A stretch of 64,000 nt of DNA from Sporosarcina sp. E16_8. GTDB taxonomy: Bacteria > Bacillota > Bacilli > Bacillales_A > Planococcaceae. The stretch spans positions 1-64,000 of the forward strand of contig NZ_JADPRZ010000013.1 in NCBI RefSeq assembly GCF_017347095.1. Reading direction: 5' to 3'. How positions within the stretch are numbered: position 1 is the stretch's first letter; each line of letters begins with the position of its first letter. Below, piece after piece: positions 35,597 to 45,112 of this stretch. Made by a program: the position numbers and the translations under genes. The notes below the pieces were generated by a model, which was given only the letters and a program-made list of their open reading frames with translations, did not search any database and was not told where the DNA came from.

Positions 35597-35800
35597 ATGA
35601 AAGATATAGTAAAAGTACAAGGGATGTCATGCAATCATTGCGTCGGTTCAATCGAGGGAAGTGTTGGCAATCTTACAGGTGTTTCTTCCGTGAAGGTGGA
35701 TCTTGGCAGTGGTGAAGTTTCCGTAGAGTTTGACAATCAGGAAACAACTTTGGATCAGATCAAGGAGACGATTGAAGAGCAAGGGTATGACATCGTCTGA
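35597..35800 (+). CDS. copZ: copper chaperone CopZ
   Basis: A 67-residue HMA-domain copper chaperone. The Cu(I) site is MSCNHC near residues 10-15, and the fold pattern (V-K-V-x-G-M at the start, GYDIV at the end) is standard. It carries Cu(I) to CopA and to CsoR. An AAAGGAGG site precedes ATG 35597. A hairpin with CTTCTACC/GGTAGAAG follows (about 35849-35870), which may separate it from copA transcription. Confidence 0.93.
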   Translation: MKDIVKVQGMSCNHCVGSIEGSVGNLTGVSSVKVDLGSGEVSVEFDNQETTLDQIKETIEEQGYDIV

Positions 35801-35848
35801 TTTCGTGCATTATGTGTTAGAGGGTTTAGTCAACTAATAATCTTCCGC

Positions 35849-35870
35849 TTCTACCATATGGGGGTAGAAG
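35849..35870 (+). promoter_or_regulatory. hairpin with G-rich core between copZ and copA
   Basis: CTTCTACC pairs with GGTAGAAG, extended by CCGC/GCGG. There is no T-run. It includes GGGGGTA, so it may be a further CsoR site or an RNA hairpin setting the copZ:copA ratio. Confidence 0.4.
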
Positions 35871-35920
35871 GCGGTGGATAAGATCGTACCTTCTGGTATG
35901 GTCTTTCTTTTTCGAATGAG

Positions 35921-35939
35921 TATACCCCTACTACGTATA
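35921..35939. promoter_or_regulatory. CsoR operator-like site before copA
   Basis: TATAC and GTATA flank CCCTACTAC, 14 bp before the copA GTG start. Composition and symmetry match the other two sites here. Confidence 0.6.
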
Positions 35940-35952
35940 GGAGTGATAATAA

Positions 35953-38370
35953 GTGGCAACTAATGAAAAAACGCTACAAATTAATGGAATGACTTGTGCT
36001 GCATGCGCAAACCGAATTGAAAAAGGGCTTTCCAAAATAGAAGGCGTTGAGCGAGCAAATGTCAATTTTGCATTGGAGCGTTCTACAATCGTCTACGACC
36101 CGGATAAAACGAATGTCAATGAGTTTAAGGAAAGAGTTGAAAAACTTGGCTATAGTGTCGTTCAAGAAAAAGCTTCTTTTGATATTTCTGGCATGACATG
36201 TACGGTATGTGCGACGAAGATAGAAAAAAGAATTAGTAAGATGGATGGAGTAGCCAATGCAAATGTCAACTTTGCGTTGGAAACGATTTCGGTTGAATAT
36301 GACGGTAAACAGGTCGAAACGGCTGATATGATTACGGCTGTTAAGAAAATGGGCTATGAATTGATTCCCAAGCAAGACGGTAAAGACAAGATGGATCATA
36401 AAGAGCAGGAAATCAAAAAGCAATACAGAAAGTTCATCTTTTCGCTCATCTTGACGCTTCCGTTGTTATGGACGATGGTTGCTCATTTTGAATTCCTATC
36501 ATTCATCTATATGCCTGCTATTCTAATGAACCCATGGGTACAACTCGCGCTTGCAACACCGGTTCAATTTATCGTCGGCGCTCAATTTTATAAAGGTGCT
36601 TTTAACGCGCTTCGAAACAAAAGTGCCAACATGGACGTATTGGTAGCACTCGGTACGAGCGCGGCATATTTCTATAGCCTTTATCTTACGCTGGAATGGA
36701 AAATGGCAGGTAGCACTGGAATGCCTGAGCTCTATTTTGAAGCATCTGCTGTCATTATCACATTAATCGTACTTGGTAAGTTATTTGAAGTTCGTGCAAA
36801 AGGGAAAACAAGTCAGGCAATTCAAAAGCTTCTTGGCTTGCAAGCTAAAACAGCCCGCGTTCTGAGAGACGGCATAGAAAAAGAGGTGCCGATTGAGGAA
36901 GTCATAGCAGGAGATACAATCCTTGTGAAACCTGGTGAAAAGATTCCGGTGGATGGAGCAATCATCGAAGGGCGCTCCGCAATTGATGAATCGATGATCA
37001 CAGGTGAGAGCATTCCAGTTGATAAAGTCGTCGGTGACGTAGTGATTGGCGCAACCATTAATAAGAATGGTTCATTGCAAATAAAAGCGACAAAAGTAGG
37101 GAAAGACACAGCGTTAGCACAGATTGTAAAAGTGGTCGAAGAAGCACAAGGATCTAAGGCGGAAATCCAGCGTTTAGCCGATAGGATTTCAGGAGTTTTT
37201 GTACCGGTAGTAGTCGTTATCGCGATTGTCACGTTCTTTATTTGGTATTTTGCTGTTACACCGGGTGATTTCCGTTCAGCCCTCATTCCGACCATCTCTA
37301 TTTTGGTCATCGCTTGCCCATGTGCACTTGGTTTGGCGACACCCACTTCGATTATGGCAGGTTCGGGTCGAGCCGCTGAAATGGGACTTCTCTTTAAAGG
37401 CGGAGAACATTTGGAAAACACGCAGTCAATCGATACTGTTGTCTTAGACAAAACGGGAACAGTTACAAAAGGCGAACCTGCCTTGACAGATATTTCGGTG
37501 GCTGACGGCTTTAACGAAGAGGAAGTTCTCCAATTGGTTGGAACGGCTGAAAACCAATCCGAGCACCCTTTAGCACAGGCGATTGTTAATGGCGTAAAAG
37601 AAAAAGGCATTGCACTTCTTGAAACAACTGATTTTGAAGCTTTGCCGGGCTATGGAATTCGGGCTGAAGTAAGTGGTAGAGAAGTGTTAGTTGGAACAAG
37701 AAAATTGATGAAAGAACATAACATCGCAATCTTGGATTCGGAAGCAGCGATGGAAAAACTAGAGAGCGAAGGGAAAACAGCGATGCTAATTGCTGTGGAT
37801 CACAAACTTGCAGGTGTCGTTGCAGTCGCCGATACAGTGAAAGAAACGTCGAAAGAAGCGATTGCAAGAATGCAGGAGCTTGGTCTAGAAGTCATCATGC
37901 TTACGGGTGATAACCAACGTACCGCAGAGGCCATTGCCCGTCAAGTCGGTCTGTCTAACGTAATTGCGGAAGTGTTGCCGGAACAGAAAAGTGAAGAGAT
38001 TAAAAAGCTTCAGGAACAAGGCAAGAATGTAGCGATGGTAGGGGATGGTATCAATGATGCGCCAGCACTTGCCATGGCAAATGTCGGAATGGCAGTCGGT
38101 ACTGGAACGGATATCGCCATAGAAGCAGCTGACATTACACTGATGCGGGGGGATTTAAATAGTGTTGCGGATGCAATTATCATGAGCCGAAAAACAATGC
38201 GAAATATTAAGCAAAACCTGTTTTTCGCTTTCTTCTACAACACGATTGGAATACCAGTCGCGGCAATTGGTTTATTAGCCCCTTGGGTGGCGGGGGCAGC
38301 AATGGCGTTCAGTTCGGTATCGGTAGTGTTGAATGCATTGCGTCTACAAAAAGTGAATTTAAAAAATTAA
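35953..38370 (+). CDS. copA: copper-exporting P1B-type ATPase CopA
   Basis: An 805-residue Cu(I) exporter. Two N-terminal HMA domains have MTCAAC and MTCTVC sites, followed by eight membrane segments. The transport motif CPC is at C455-C457 ([11 protein letters not shown]). TGES, the phosphorylated D499 (DKTGT), an HP motif (SEHPLA) and GDGINDAP are present. The frame is intact. GTG 35953 follows TAGGAGTG. It completes csoR-copZ-copA, the basic copper efflux set, and may replace the lost copB function. Confidence 0.95.
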   Translation: MATNEKTLQINGMTCAACANRIEKGLSKIEGVERANVNFALERSTIVYDPDKTNVNEFKERVEKLGYSVVQEKASFDISGMTCTVCATKIEKRISKMDGVANANVNFALETISVEYDGKQVETADMITAVKKMGYELIPKQDGKDKMDHKEQEIKKQYRKFIFSLILTLPLLWTMVAHFEFLSFIYMPAILMNPWVQLALATPVQFIVGAQFYKGAFNALRNKSANMDVLVALGTSAAYFYSLYLTLEWKMAGSTGMPELYFEASAVIITLIVLGKLFEVRAKGKTSQAIQKLLGLQAKTARVLRDGIEKEVPIEEVIAGDTILVKPGEKIPVDGAIIEGRSAIDESMITGESIPVDKVVGDVVIGATINKNGSLQIKATKVGKDTALAQIVKVVEEAQGSKAEIQRLADRISGVFVPVVVVIAIVTFFIWYFAVTPGDFRSALIPTISILVIACPCALGLATPTSIMAGSGRAAEMGLLFKGGEHLENTQSIDTVVLDKTGTVTKGEPALTDISVADGFNEEEVLQLVGTAENQSEHPLAQAIVNGVKEKGIALLETTDFEALPGYGIRAEVSGREVLVGTRKLMKEHNIAILDSEAAMEKLESEGKTAMLIAVDHKLAGVVAVADTVKETSKEAIARMQELGLEVIMLTGDNQRTAEAIARQVGLSNVIAEVLPEQKSEEIKKLQEQGKNVAMVGDGINDAPALAMANVGMAVGTGTDIAIEAADITLMRGDLNSVADAIIMSRKTMRNIKQNLFFAFFYNTIGIPVAAIGLLAPWVAGAAMAFSSVSVVLNALRLQKVNLKN

Positions 38371-38391
38371 CAAGAGAAGAATAACAAAAAA

Positions 38392-38432
38392 GAGCCAATG
38401 CCGATTCCTTTAAGAGTTGGCATAGGCTCCTT
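38392..38432 (+). terminator. terminator after copA
   Basis: GAGCCAATGCC (38392-38402) pairs with GGCATAGGCTC (38419-38429), followed by CTTT. Nothing else is recognised up to 38636. Confidence 0.75.
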
Positions 38433-38636
38433 TCAATTTAACATACAACCTTACAAAAGGCGCGAAGGCACCATTTTAAAAAAAATTATGTAACGAAACT
38501 TTAAGAACACTATGACGTTACAATTGATAGAGAAAGGAGTTTGACAAATTTTTGAGAAGGAATGGAAAAGGGGCTATGCTTGAATATATTATTAAAAATT
38601 ATAATAATCGAAAAACAGGTAAAGGAGTAGGTGTTT

Positions 38637-39167
38637 ATGTCAATATTATTGGTACTGGGTTCTCTTTTGATAGTTATTTTCTTGCTTAACAAACAAGCTT
38701 TCATTCAAATGCCCAGTACAAACACATTATTAGTCCAAAAATTGTCGAACGCAAGATGGTTTAAGAATGAATGGCTTAGTGGCATATTTTTATTTTTCAT
38801 TAATGCTTTATTGTTTAGTGTTGCGGTATCATTATTTTTTTTATTGGGAGTCCTAAATATTCCTTTTCTCCATTTGGTAATCATGCTATTAGCAACATTC
38901 GTAAGCATATATTTGTGGATAGCAATTCATAATGCCGGAAATAAAGGAAAGAGAGAAAGATTAATCATGAGTACAATCGGCAGTAGTTTTTATCTTTTCC
39001 TGCTGCTCACTTTTATTTATATGATAGCTAATCTTGGGCCTGGAACGCCGGAAAATGATACATTCATGGCTTTTATTGGATTACTATTTGCATTGTTTGT
39101 TTCCTTCGTTGCATTAGTTACATGCTTTTGTATAACGGGCCTAAAAAAAAAACAATACAGGATTTAA
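38637..39167 (+). CDS. four-segment membrane protein, unknown
   Basis: A 176-residue protein with four clear hydrophobic segments (about 1-18, 46-72, 78-100, 115-170 with a break) and a basic C-terminus (KKKQYRI). No motif is recognised. ATG 38637 is 9 nt behind AAAGGAG, better than GTG 38631. It is a single gene closed by a strong terminator; its place between copA and the multicopper oxidase suggests, but does not show, a metal link. Confidence 0.55.
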   Translation: MSILLVLGSLLIVIFLLNKQAFIQMPSTNTLLVQKLSNARWFKNEWLSGIFLFFINALLFSVAVSLFFLLGVLNIPFLHLVIMLLATFVSIYLWIAIHNAGNKGKRERLIMSTIGSSFYLFLLLTFIYMIANLGPGTPENDTFMAFIGLLFALFVSFVALVTCFCITGLKKKQYRI

Positions 39168-39179
39168 TGATGATATAAC

Positions 39180-39220
39180 AGAGCCCTTAATGACCCACAT
39201 TGGAGTCATTAAGGGCTCTT
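39180..39220 (+). terminator. strong terminator after the membrane protein
   Basis: AGAGCCCTTAATGAC pairs perfectly with GTCATTAAGGGCTCT over a 10-nt loop. The rest of the spacer to 39476 has no gene that I can see. Confidence 0.8.
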
Positions 39221-39476
39221 GCGATTTAATTAAAGCCCGCCATTACAACCACCACTAGCATTTTTTTAAGCTTTTAATCGGTAACTCCTTGTTTGGTTGT
39301 TTTGAATGGGGTTGTTCTGTTGTTGCAACACCCTTTAATTTGGAATTCTCATCAATTATACAAAGACTCTGCAATAATTATGACGATTTTCATACATACC
39401 TTTCTCGTGCATAGTTTTTTCATATTTTCTTGTTACACTAAAAAAGAAAAAATCCAGACGAGAGGGGAAATAATTG

Positions 39477-40988
39477 ATGGGAATAAAGATAAAGATTGCC
39501 GCATTGGCGATTAGTATATTGGTTATCGGCGGCTGTGGTAGTAACAATTCGAAGCCTAACGAAGAAATGGATCATTCAACTATGAATCAAGACATGGAAG
39601 AAATGGATCACTCATCTATGGATCAAGACATGATGGGAAATGATCATATGAGCCATGACGAGGTTGTAAGTTTAAACAACTCAACAGGGGAAAATGAACT
39701 GAAAATACCTTCCATGCTTGAACGTGATAATGAGGAAGGAGTCGTATACACAGTTAGAGCACAAAAAGGGAAAACGGAAATATTTGATGGTGTTGAAACA
39801 AATACGTATGGCTACAATGGGACGTTTTTAGGACCGATGCTTCGTTTTGATAAAGGTGATACAGTTAAAATTAGAACGATAAATGAACTAGATGAGGAGA
39901 CGACTTTTCATTGGCACGGGCTGGAAGTATCGGGGGACGTAGATGGTGGGCCACATAATTCTTTAAAACCGGGAGAAGAAAAGGTTATCGAATTTGAAGT
40001 GGCACAAGAAGCGTCAACGTTATGGTTCCATCCTCATCCAGAAGGGAAAACTGCTGAACAAGTATACAATGGACTTGCAGGATTGATTTATATCGAAGAT
40101 GACAATTCAAAGGGTCTTGGACTTCCAAATGACTATGGGAAGAATGATATTCCATTGATTTTTCAAGATAGAACATTTGATGACGAGAAGCAATTGAATT
40201 TCAGCGCTGTATTGAATGATGATGGTACTATTGGAGATACGTTATTGATCAATGGGACGTTGAATCCCATGTTGACTGTAAACAAAGAGAAAGTACGTCT
40301 CCGTTTATTAAATGGATCGAATGCGAGGAATTACACATTTAAATTGAATACAGGGGATTCCTTTGTTCAAATCGCTACGGATGGTGGTTTTTTAAATGAA
40401 CCGGTTGCACTGAAAGAAATTACACTAACACCATCCGAACGGGTGGAAATAGTTGTTGATTTTTCACAACTTAATACAACAATTGACTTGGCACTAATAA
40501 ATGAAGATGGATCTATCCTTTTACCATTTGAGGTTTCTGATCAAAGCGGAAAAATTAGCAGGATTCCGGGAGAGATGAATAATTTTTCATTGACAGAAGA
40601 AGAGATGGAAATGCCAGTTACAAAAAAAGTGGAACTCTTTGGGATGATGGACCAGGTAACGATAAATGGAAAGAAATTTGATGCGGAAAGAATTGATTTC
40701 ACACAACAGCAAGGAGTCACTGAAGTATGGGAAATTTACAATAAACCGGACATGATGGGCGGAATGATCCATCCGTTCCACATTCATGGAACGCAATTTA
40801 AAATAATTTCAAGAGACGGAAAAGAGCCACCGGAAAATGAACGAGGATGGAAGGACAGTATTTCCATAAAACCAGATGAGAGAGTGAAAATAGCTATACA
40901 ATTTAAGCATAAGGGTGTGTATATGTTCCATTGTCATATTCTTGAACATGAAGACAACGGCATGATGGGACAGGTAAAGGTGGAATAA
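39477..40988 (+). CDS. multicopper oxidase lipoprotein
   Basis: A 503-residue exported multicopper oxidase that would oxidise Cu(I) to less toxic Cu(II) outside the cell. A lipoprotein signal ends in GGCGS. A Met/His-rich stretch (repeated EEMDHSSMDQDM-type units, residues 26-62) can bind copper. All four copper-ligand clusters are present: HWHG, WFHPHP, HPFHIHG and HCHILEHEDNGMM with the type-1 axial Met. ATG 39477 follows GAGGGG. The frame is complete, unlike the second oxidase fragment at 49.5 kb. Confidence 0.93.
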   Translation: MGIKIKIAALAISILVIGGCGSNNSKPNEEMDHSTMNQDMEEMDHSSMDQDMMGNDHMSHDEVVSLNNSTGENELKIPSMLERDNEEGVVYTVRAQKGKTEIFDGVETNTYGYNGTFLGPMLRFDKGDTVKIRTINELDEETTFHWHGLEVSGDVDGGPHNSLKPGEEKVIEFEVAQEASTLWFHPHPEGKTAEQVYNGLAGLIYIEDDNSKGLGLPNDYGKNDIPLIFQDRTFDDEKQLNFSAVLNDDGTIGDTLLINGTLNPMLTVNKEKVRLRLLNGSNARNYTFKLNTGDSFVQIATDGGFLNEPVALKEITLTPSERVEIVVDFSQLNTTIDLALINEDGSILLPFEVSDQSGKISRIPGEMNNFSLTEEEMEMPVTKKVELFGMMDQVTINGKKFDAERIDFTQQQGVTEVWEIYNKPDMMGGMIHPFHIHGTQFKIISRDGKEPPENERGWKDSISIKPDERVKIAIQFKHKGVYMFHCHILEHEDNGMMGQVKVE

Positions 40989-41172
40989 ACTCAATCCAAT
41001 AATATGTGGAAGTCCGTGACATTAACGCTAAAGCATATTGTAAAATGACGTAATTCATTATGTAAACAGCCAGTGTGCATTAGCCACACTGGCTGTTTTA
41101 AAATTTGCATAAATAAATAATAAAATAAAAAAGTCAATGTTTCATTGCTTTTTAATAAAGGTGAGTTACATA

Positions 41173-42252
41173 ATGTCTCCAATACTCAGTAAATCCAATA
41201 AAAAAGATAAGAAGAAAAGGCCTCTACTAATAACTTTACTATATATAGCAACCATTCTATTTCTCATTTGGTTGCTCATAGTCTTATTTCTAACATTCTT
41301 TTTTTTTCGTGAAGAAATCAAAGGAAATTCTTTGCCGGATAAATTGTATTTTATATCCGATTTAAAAATGGATACGTTGAAGGGCCCGTCAGGTATACCT
41401 AAGCTTTTTGGGAAAATAAACGAATCCTCTGACGGAACATTCAATGGAATAGATATTCCGAAAATTAATTTGGACCAACCAGATAGAGATGAATTCAAAC
41501 CTGCTATGAAAGACCTTTTAAAAGATAGAAGCTTTGACAGAGAGGGTTTCGATGCGATTTTTGAAAATATGAAATCACCCAAAATAATCCCGATAGATTC
41601 TTTGCACTCTACTTTTGGAAAGGATGTCATTTATATTTATCACTCCCATAGTAGGGAATCTTTTTTACCGTATTTTAAAGACACTGATAAACCGAAGGAT
41701 GCTTACCACTCGAGAGCGAATATTACGTTAGTAGGTGAAATGCTTGGGAGGGCATTGGAGAAAAGAGGAGTAGGGACGAAAGTGGATTCAACTGATATCG
41801 TACAAGAATTAGATATAAGAGGGTTAGACTTTAACAGTTCTTATAAGTTATCGGGGGAACTTGTACGCTCTGCACGTGCGAAAAACAAAGATTTGGAAAT
41901 TTTCTTGGATGTTCATCGTGATTCATTGCGTAAAGATTCTACCACTAAAGAAATGAATGGAGAAAGTTTTGCACGTCTGTTATTTGTAGTTGGTACTGGA
42001 CATAAAAATTATGCAAGCAATCTTTTGTTTACAGAAGGCTTGGATAAACTTCTTGCTACTCATTATCCGGGTTTGTCAAAAGGAATACTTAAAAAAGATA
42101 GCAGTCAAGGGAACGGAGTTTATAACCAAGATGTATCTCCAAACTCAGTTATTGTAGAAATTGGTGGCGTCGATAATACGTTAGAAGAACTTAATCGGAC
42201 TACCGAAGCATTAGCGGATGTACTAAGTGATTATTACTGGCACAGAGAATAG
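41173..42252 (+). CDS. SpoIIP-like peptidoglycan amidase
   Basis: A 359-residue exported SpoIIP-family protein: a Lys-rich start, one membrane anchor (about residues 20-45), a linker of about 110 residues, then the catalytic domain with IYHSHSRESFLPYF (metal-site segment equivalent to THNTES), EIFLDVHRDS and YNQDVSPNSVIVEIGG. Its overall shape is closer to true SpoIIP than the one at 23.1 kb. SpoIIP removes stem peptides during engulfment; finding it between a copper oxidase and a copper storage protein is unusual. ATG 41173 has AAAGGTGAG upstream. Confidence 0.85.
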   Translation: MSPILSKSNKKDKKKRPLLITLLYIATILFLIWLLIVLFLTFFFFREEIKGNSLPDKLYFISDLKMDTLKGPSGIPKLFGKINESSDGTFNGIDIPKINLDQPDRDEFKPAMKDLLKDRSFDREGFDAIFENMKSPKIIPIDSLHSTFGKDVIYIYHSHSRESFLPYFKDTDKPKDAYHSRANITLVGEMLGRALEKRGVGTKVDSTDIVQELDIRGLDFNSSYKLSGELVRSARAKNKDLEIFLDVHRDSLRKDSTTKEMNGESFARLLFVVGTGHKNYASNLLFTEGLDKLLATHYPGLSKGILKKDSSQGNGVYNQDVSPNSVIVEIGGVDNTLEELNRTTEALADVLSDYYWHRE

Positions 42253-42382
42253 TAATCAGTTTCTTTGGAACCTGACATATAAAGAGAAATAAGGACTTTT
42301 TAAGGAGTTTTTTATTTTTAGTTTTAAAACGACTTTTAAGGGGAAAATACCACTGATTGTAAAAATAGCAGGAGGTGAGTCC

Positions 42383-42709
42383 ATGAATACGGAATACGAA
42401 GAATGCCTGAAAGCATGTTTAGAATGTCTAAAGGCATGTAATACCTGTTTTGACGCATGTTTAAAAGAAGAAAATATGAAAATGATGGCCGAGTGCATTC
42501 GCTTGGACCGTGAATGTGCAGATATATGTGCGTATACAGCACAAGCGATGACGCGCAATAGTCCATTTACTAAACAGATTTTAGAACTTTGTGCAGCAGT
42601 TTGCGAACGTTGCGAGCAAGAATGTGCTAAACATGATCACGATCATTGCCAACGTTGTGCTGAATCTTGCAGAAAGTGTGCTGAGGCATGCCGACGAATG
42701 GTGGCTTAA
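42383..42709 (+). CDS. four-helix copper-storage protein, Csp-like
   Basis: A 108-residue helical protein with 18 Cys, mostly in C-x2-3-C pairs along each helix (CLKACLECLKAC, CADIC, CAAVCERCEQEC, CQRCAESCRKCAEAC) plus HDHDHC. This is the pattern of cytosolic Csp3-type copper storage proteins, which pack many Cu(I) inside a four-helix bundle. No signal peptide is present. A GGAGGTGAG site precedes ATG 42383. It fits the copper role of the region. Confidence 0.88.
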   Translation: MNTEYEECLKACLECLKACNTCFDACLKEENMKMMAECIRLDRECADICAYTAQAMTRNSPFTKQILELCAAVCERCEQECAKHDHDHCQRCAESCRKCAEACRRMVA

Positions 42710-42821
42710 GCGATATGCAGAAAATGTAACCAGCTATGGGCTGTTTCAAGAAATTAATTTGGATTTCTAGGAATAGCTTCTTTCTATTTGTGTATTATCT
42801 AAGAATAGGAGTGTTAATCAA

Positions 42822-43385
42822 ATGAAAAAACAATTACTTTTTTTAGGTGCCGCTATAATCATTGGTTTAAGTGGATGTGGAAATAACACTAGCAACGAGA
42901 AAGGCCCAAACAACAATAATGAATCCAAACAGGAAGTCATGAAGATGGAAGTGAACCATTCTGGCTCAGGTGAAGTCCCTGAAAACTTGAAGGTGGCAGT
43001 AAATCCAACCTATAAGGTCGGAAGCGAAGCAATTATTAAAGCAAATCATATGGAAGGTATGGAGGGTGCTGTAGCAACAATCGTGGGTGCTTATGATACT
43101 ACAGCTTACGCTATATCGTATACGCCGGTAACTGGCGGAAAAAGAGTAGAAAATCATAAATGGGTTATCCAAGAAGAGATAAAAGATGCCGGTGACAAAA
43201 CTTTTGAACCAGGAACTGAAGTAACTATAGAGGCAGACCATATGAAAGGGATGAAAGGAGCAAGAGCAGTAATTGATTCGGCCGAAAAAACAACTGTTTA
43301 TATGATTGATTATACTCCTACTACCGGTGGGGAAAAAGTTACAAATCATAAATGGGTAACAGAAAGTGAACTATCTGCTAAATGA
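42822..43385 (+). CDS. YdhK-like DUF1541 lipoprotein
   Basis: A 187-residue lipoprotein (signal ends in LSGCGN). The mature part has two copies of one domain, each with ANHMEGMEGA or ADHMKGMKGA followed by YTPxTGG and NHKWV, the DUF1541 pattern of YdhK. Met and His in each HMxGM unit suggest copper binding outside the cell. It follows the copper storage gene and has its own ribosome binding site (ATAGGAG). Confidence 0.85.
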   Translation: MKKQLLFLGAAIIIGLSGCGNNTSNEKGPNNNNESKQEVMKMEVNHSGSGEVPENLKVAVNPTYKVGSEAIIKANHMEGMEGAVATIVGAYDTTAYAISYTPVTGGKRVENHKWVIQEEIKDAGDKTFEPGTEVTIEADHMKGMKGARAVIDSAEKTTVYMIDYTPTTGGEKVTNHKWVTESELSAK

Positions 43386-43911
43386 AGATAGTACAAAGAC
43401 GCATTAATGTATTGAAAACATATCTTGAATTAACGGGGTGTTACTGTGGAAACCCATAGCGAAAGTTCTAAATTAAACCGTAATTTTCAATGAAGTTGCT
43501 ATCAGCCCCGGGTTTTGTTAAAGTAAAAGTATATTTCTTATGTTATTAAGTCACTGTTCCACTAGTGAAAGCCGTTATACTTTTTGTCTTTTGGTAAAGT
43601 GATCCGGCACAAATGTTCAGCCTTTGTACTCCTTCTTAAAGGGGATGTTAGGCAGACGTATTACACGTCAAAAATTTACTTAGGCATGTCAAAAGAAATA
43701 CTTACGCATTTTGCGTGATATATATTAAAACCGATTTTTCCTATTCAGGAGAAGTCGGTTTTTTTCATTTAAAATGATAATGGAGGGGGATTGAAGAAGG
43801 TTTATTGAATTAGCACAAAACGGGTTATTTTAAAACGCATTTACTAAGCAATTGCTAGGTATTAATGTGTTTTTTTTATTTTAAATACAAAAATAGAGAG
43901 GGTTGTTAGGT
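43386..43911. other. gene-free stretch before the MoxR cassette
   Basis: It contains one terminator (43727-43765) and a possible hairpin near 43833-43876. I see no gene; the promoter of the cassette probably lies in 43770-43900. Confidence 0.4.
43727..43765 (+). terminator. terminator upstream of the MoxR cassette
   Basis: AAAACCGA with an extended T/A stem pairs with TCGGTTTT and is followed by more T. Confidence 0.65.
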
Positions 43912-44805
43912 ATGTCAATTAATCTTGATAATATGACAGCTGTTCAAAACAAGCAGCAAGACGGTATTTTAGGACACTTGATGTGGTTTTCAGTTGGCAA
44001 GCAATTAGTCAAAATGGATGATTTAGAGCGGGGACTTGTTCAATCAGGATTGCCTGTTGAATGGATGCCAAATGCGATTCGTCCAGCTGATGCTTTCCGG
44101 AGAAGTACTAAAGAGATAGAGACTAGAAAATCTACTGGACACGCTGGCGTATTCGAGAACTTCCTTATACGTGAAGTGTTCTCGGACAAGAGCCATGTGC
44201 AAAGAAACATTGTAGTGGAAACAGTGAATCAGTCCGGTAAACGTCTTGATTACAACAGTCAAGCGGGAATTATCACACTGGATAAGCATAAAAGTTCTCT
44301 GACGTTTATTACGGAGAATGAAATTGCAAAAGAGCTGTGCTTTGAAGCAGAGCGTAATTTTAATATTTATAAAGACCATTATTCAGCTCAACAAATAAGA
44401 GTAATGGTGAGTAAAATACTTCAATCGCTAGCACCAACACCTGTACGTCCAAATGGAGGCGTTTATTTTGTCCCGGATTCGCATACGGAAGGTCTGAAGC
44501 AGCTCGTGAACTTCACATCCTCTCTAGAAAATAGTGAAGGATTCAAGATACCCGTTGTTAATACATTTGACAACAGGCAAATGGTAAACACAAAGCTTAA
44601 CGATCATTTGGAATTGATTTTGATTGATTGTAAATCAAGTTCTAGGCTAAAAAAAGGACAAGTGAAAGAGATTATTGAAAATGCGAAATCTGTTATTGCC
44701 AACTATCGAAATTACAAAGGCATTGTCGCTAATGAAGCGGAAGCGCTAGAAAACAAAATTATTTCGATTCGTGCAGCGGTTACAAAAATGGTTGCGGATC
44801 TTTAA
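43912..44805 (+). CDS. DUF6744-like protein of the MoxR cassette
   Basis: A 297-residue soluble protein without signal or membrane segment. It resembles the DUF6744 family as I recall it (start with WFSVGKQLV, later ADAFRR, GGVYFVP and a helical C-terminus); function unknown. ATG 43912 follows GAGGG. It opens a tight gene set: a 64-aa protein starts 25 bp later, then a MoxR ATPase and a VWA protein. The order suggests it is a substrate, adaptor or structural partner of the ATPase; that is inference. Confidence 0.6.
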   Translation: MSINLDNMTAVQNKQQDGILGHLMWFSVGKQLVKMDDLERGLVQSGLPVEWMPNAIRPADAFRRSTKEIETRKSTGHAGVFENFLIREVFSDKSHVQRNIVVETVNQSGKRLDYNSQAGIITLDKHKSSLTFITENEIAKELCFEAERNFNIYKDHYSAQQIRVMVSKILQSLAPTPVRPNGGVYFVPDSHTEGLKQLVNFTSSLENSEGFKIPVVNTFDNRQMVNTKLNDHLELILIDCKSSSRLKKGQVKEIIENAKSVIANYRNYKGIVANEAEALENKIISIRAAVTKMVADL

Positions 44806-44830
44806 AGAATATAGGAATGGAGCGATCATA

Positions 44831-45025
44831 ATGCCGGAGTTTTATCAAACAATAATGGGAAGAAAATTCTACGAGCGAGATATTGTTGATTGTGTGCAAT
44901 CCATTAAGAAAATTGCCCAAGAGCTTGAACGTTCAAATGAATTGAAAGAACAAGAGTTGCAGATGAAAATGCGAGAGTTATCGATTAGAGAACAGGAATT
45001 ATTTGTTCTTTCAGCAAAAATCTAA
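44831..45025 (+). CDS. small coiled-coil protein of the MoxR cassette
   Basis: A 64-residue protein. Its second half is a charged heptad-like helix (LERSNELKEQELQMKMRE), probably a coiled coil. ATG 44831 lies behind GGAATGGAG; a longer in-frame ORF starting inside the previous gene is unlikely. It is conserved in place between the DUF6744-like gene and the ATPase, so it is probably a subunit or adaptor. Confidence 0.5.
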   Translation: MPEFYQTIMGRKFYERDIVDCVQSIKKIAQELERSNELKEQELQMKMRELSIREQELFVLSAKI

Positions 45026-45112
45026 ATGGTTATCTTAAAAGGGGATGTACGGTTGCATAATTAGCCGGCTTCCTATTTTTATTTACACTATAAATCAAAG
45101 GGGTTATTTAAA

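Noticed and set aside
36822..37610. 262-codon minus-strand open frame inside copA
   Set aside because: It lies wholly within the strongly supported copA frame, has no ribosome binding site and no recognisable protein pattern; it mirrors copA codon bias.
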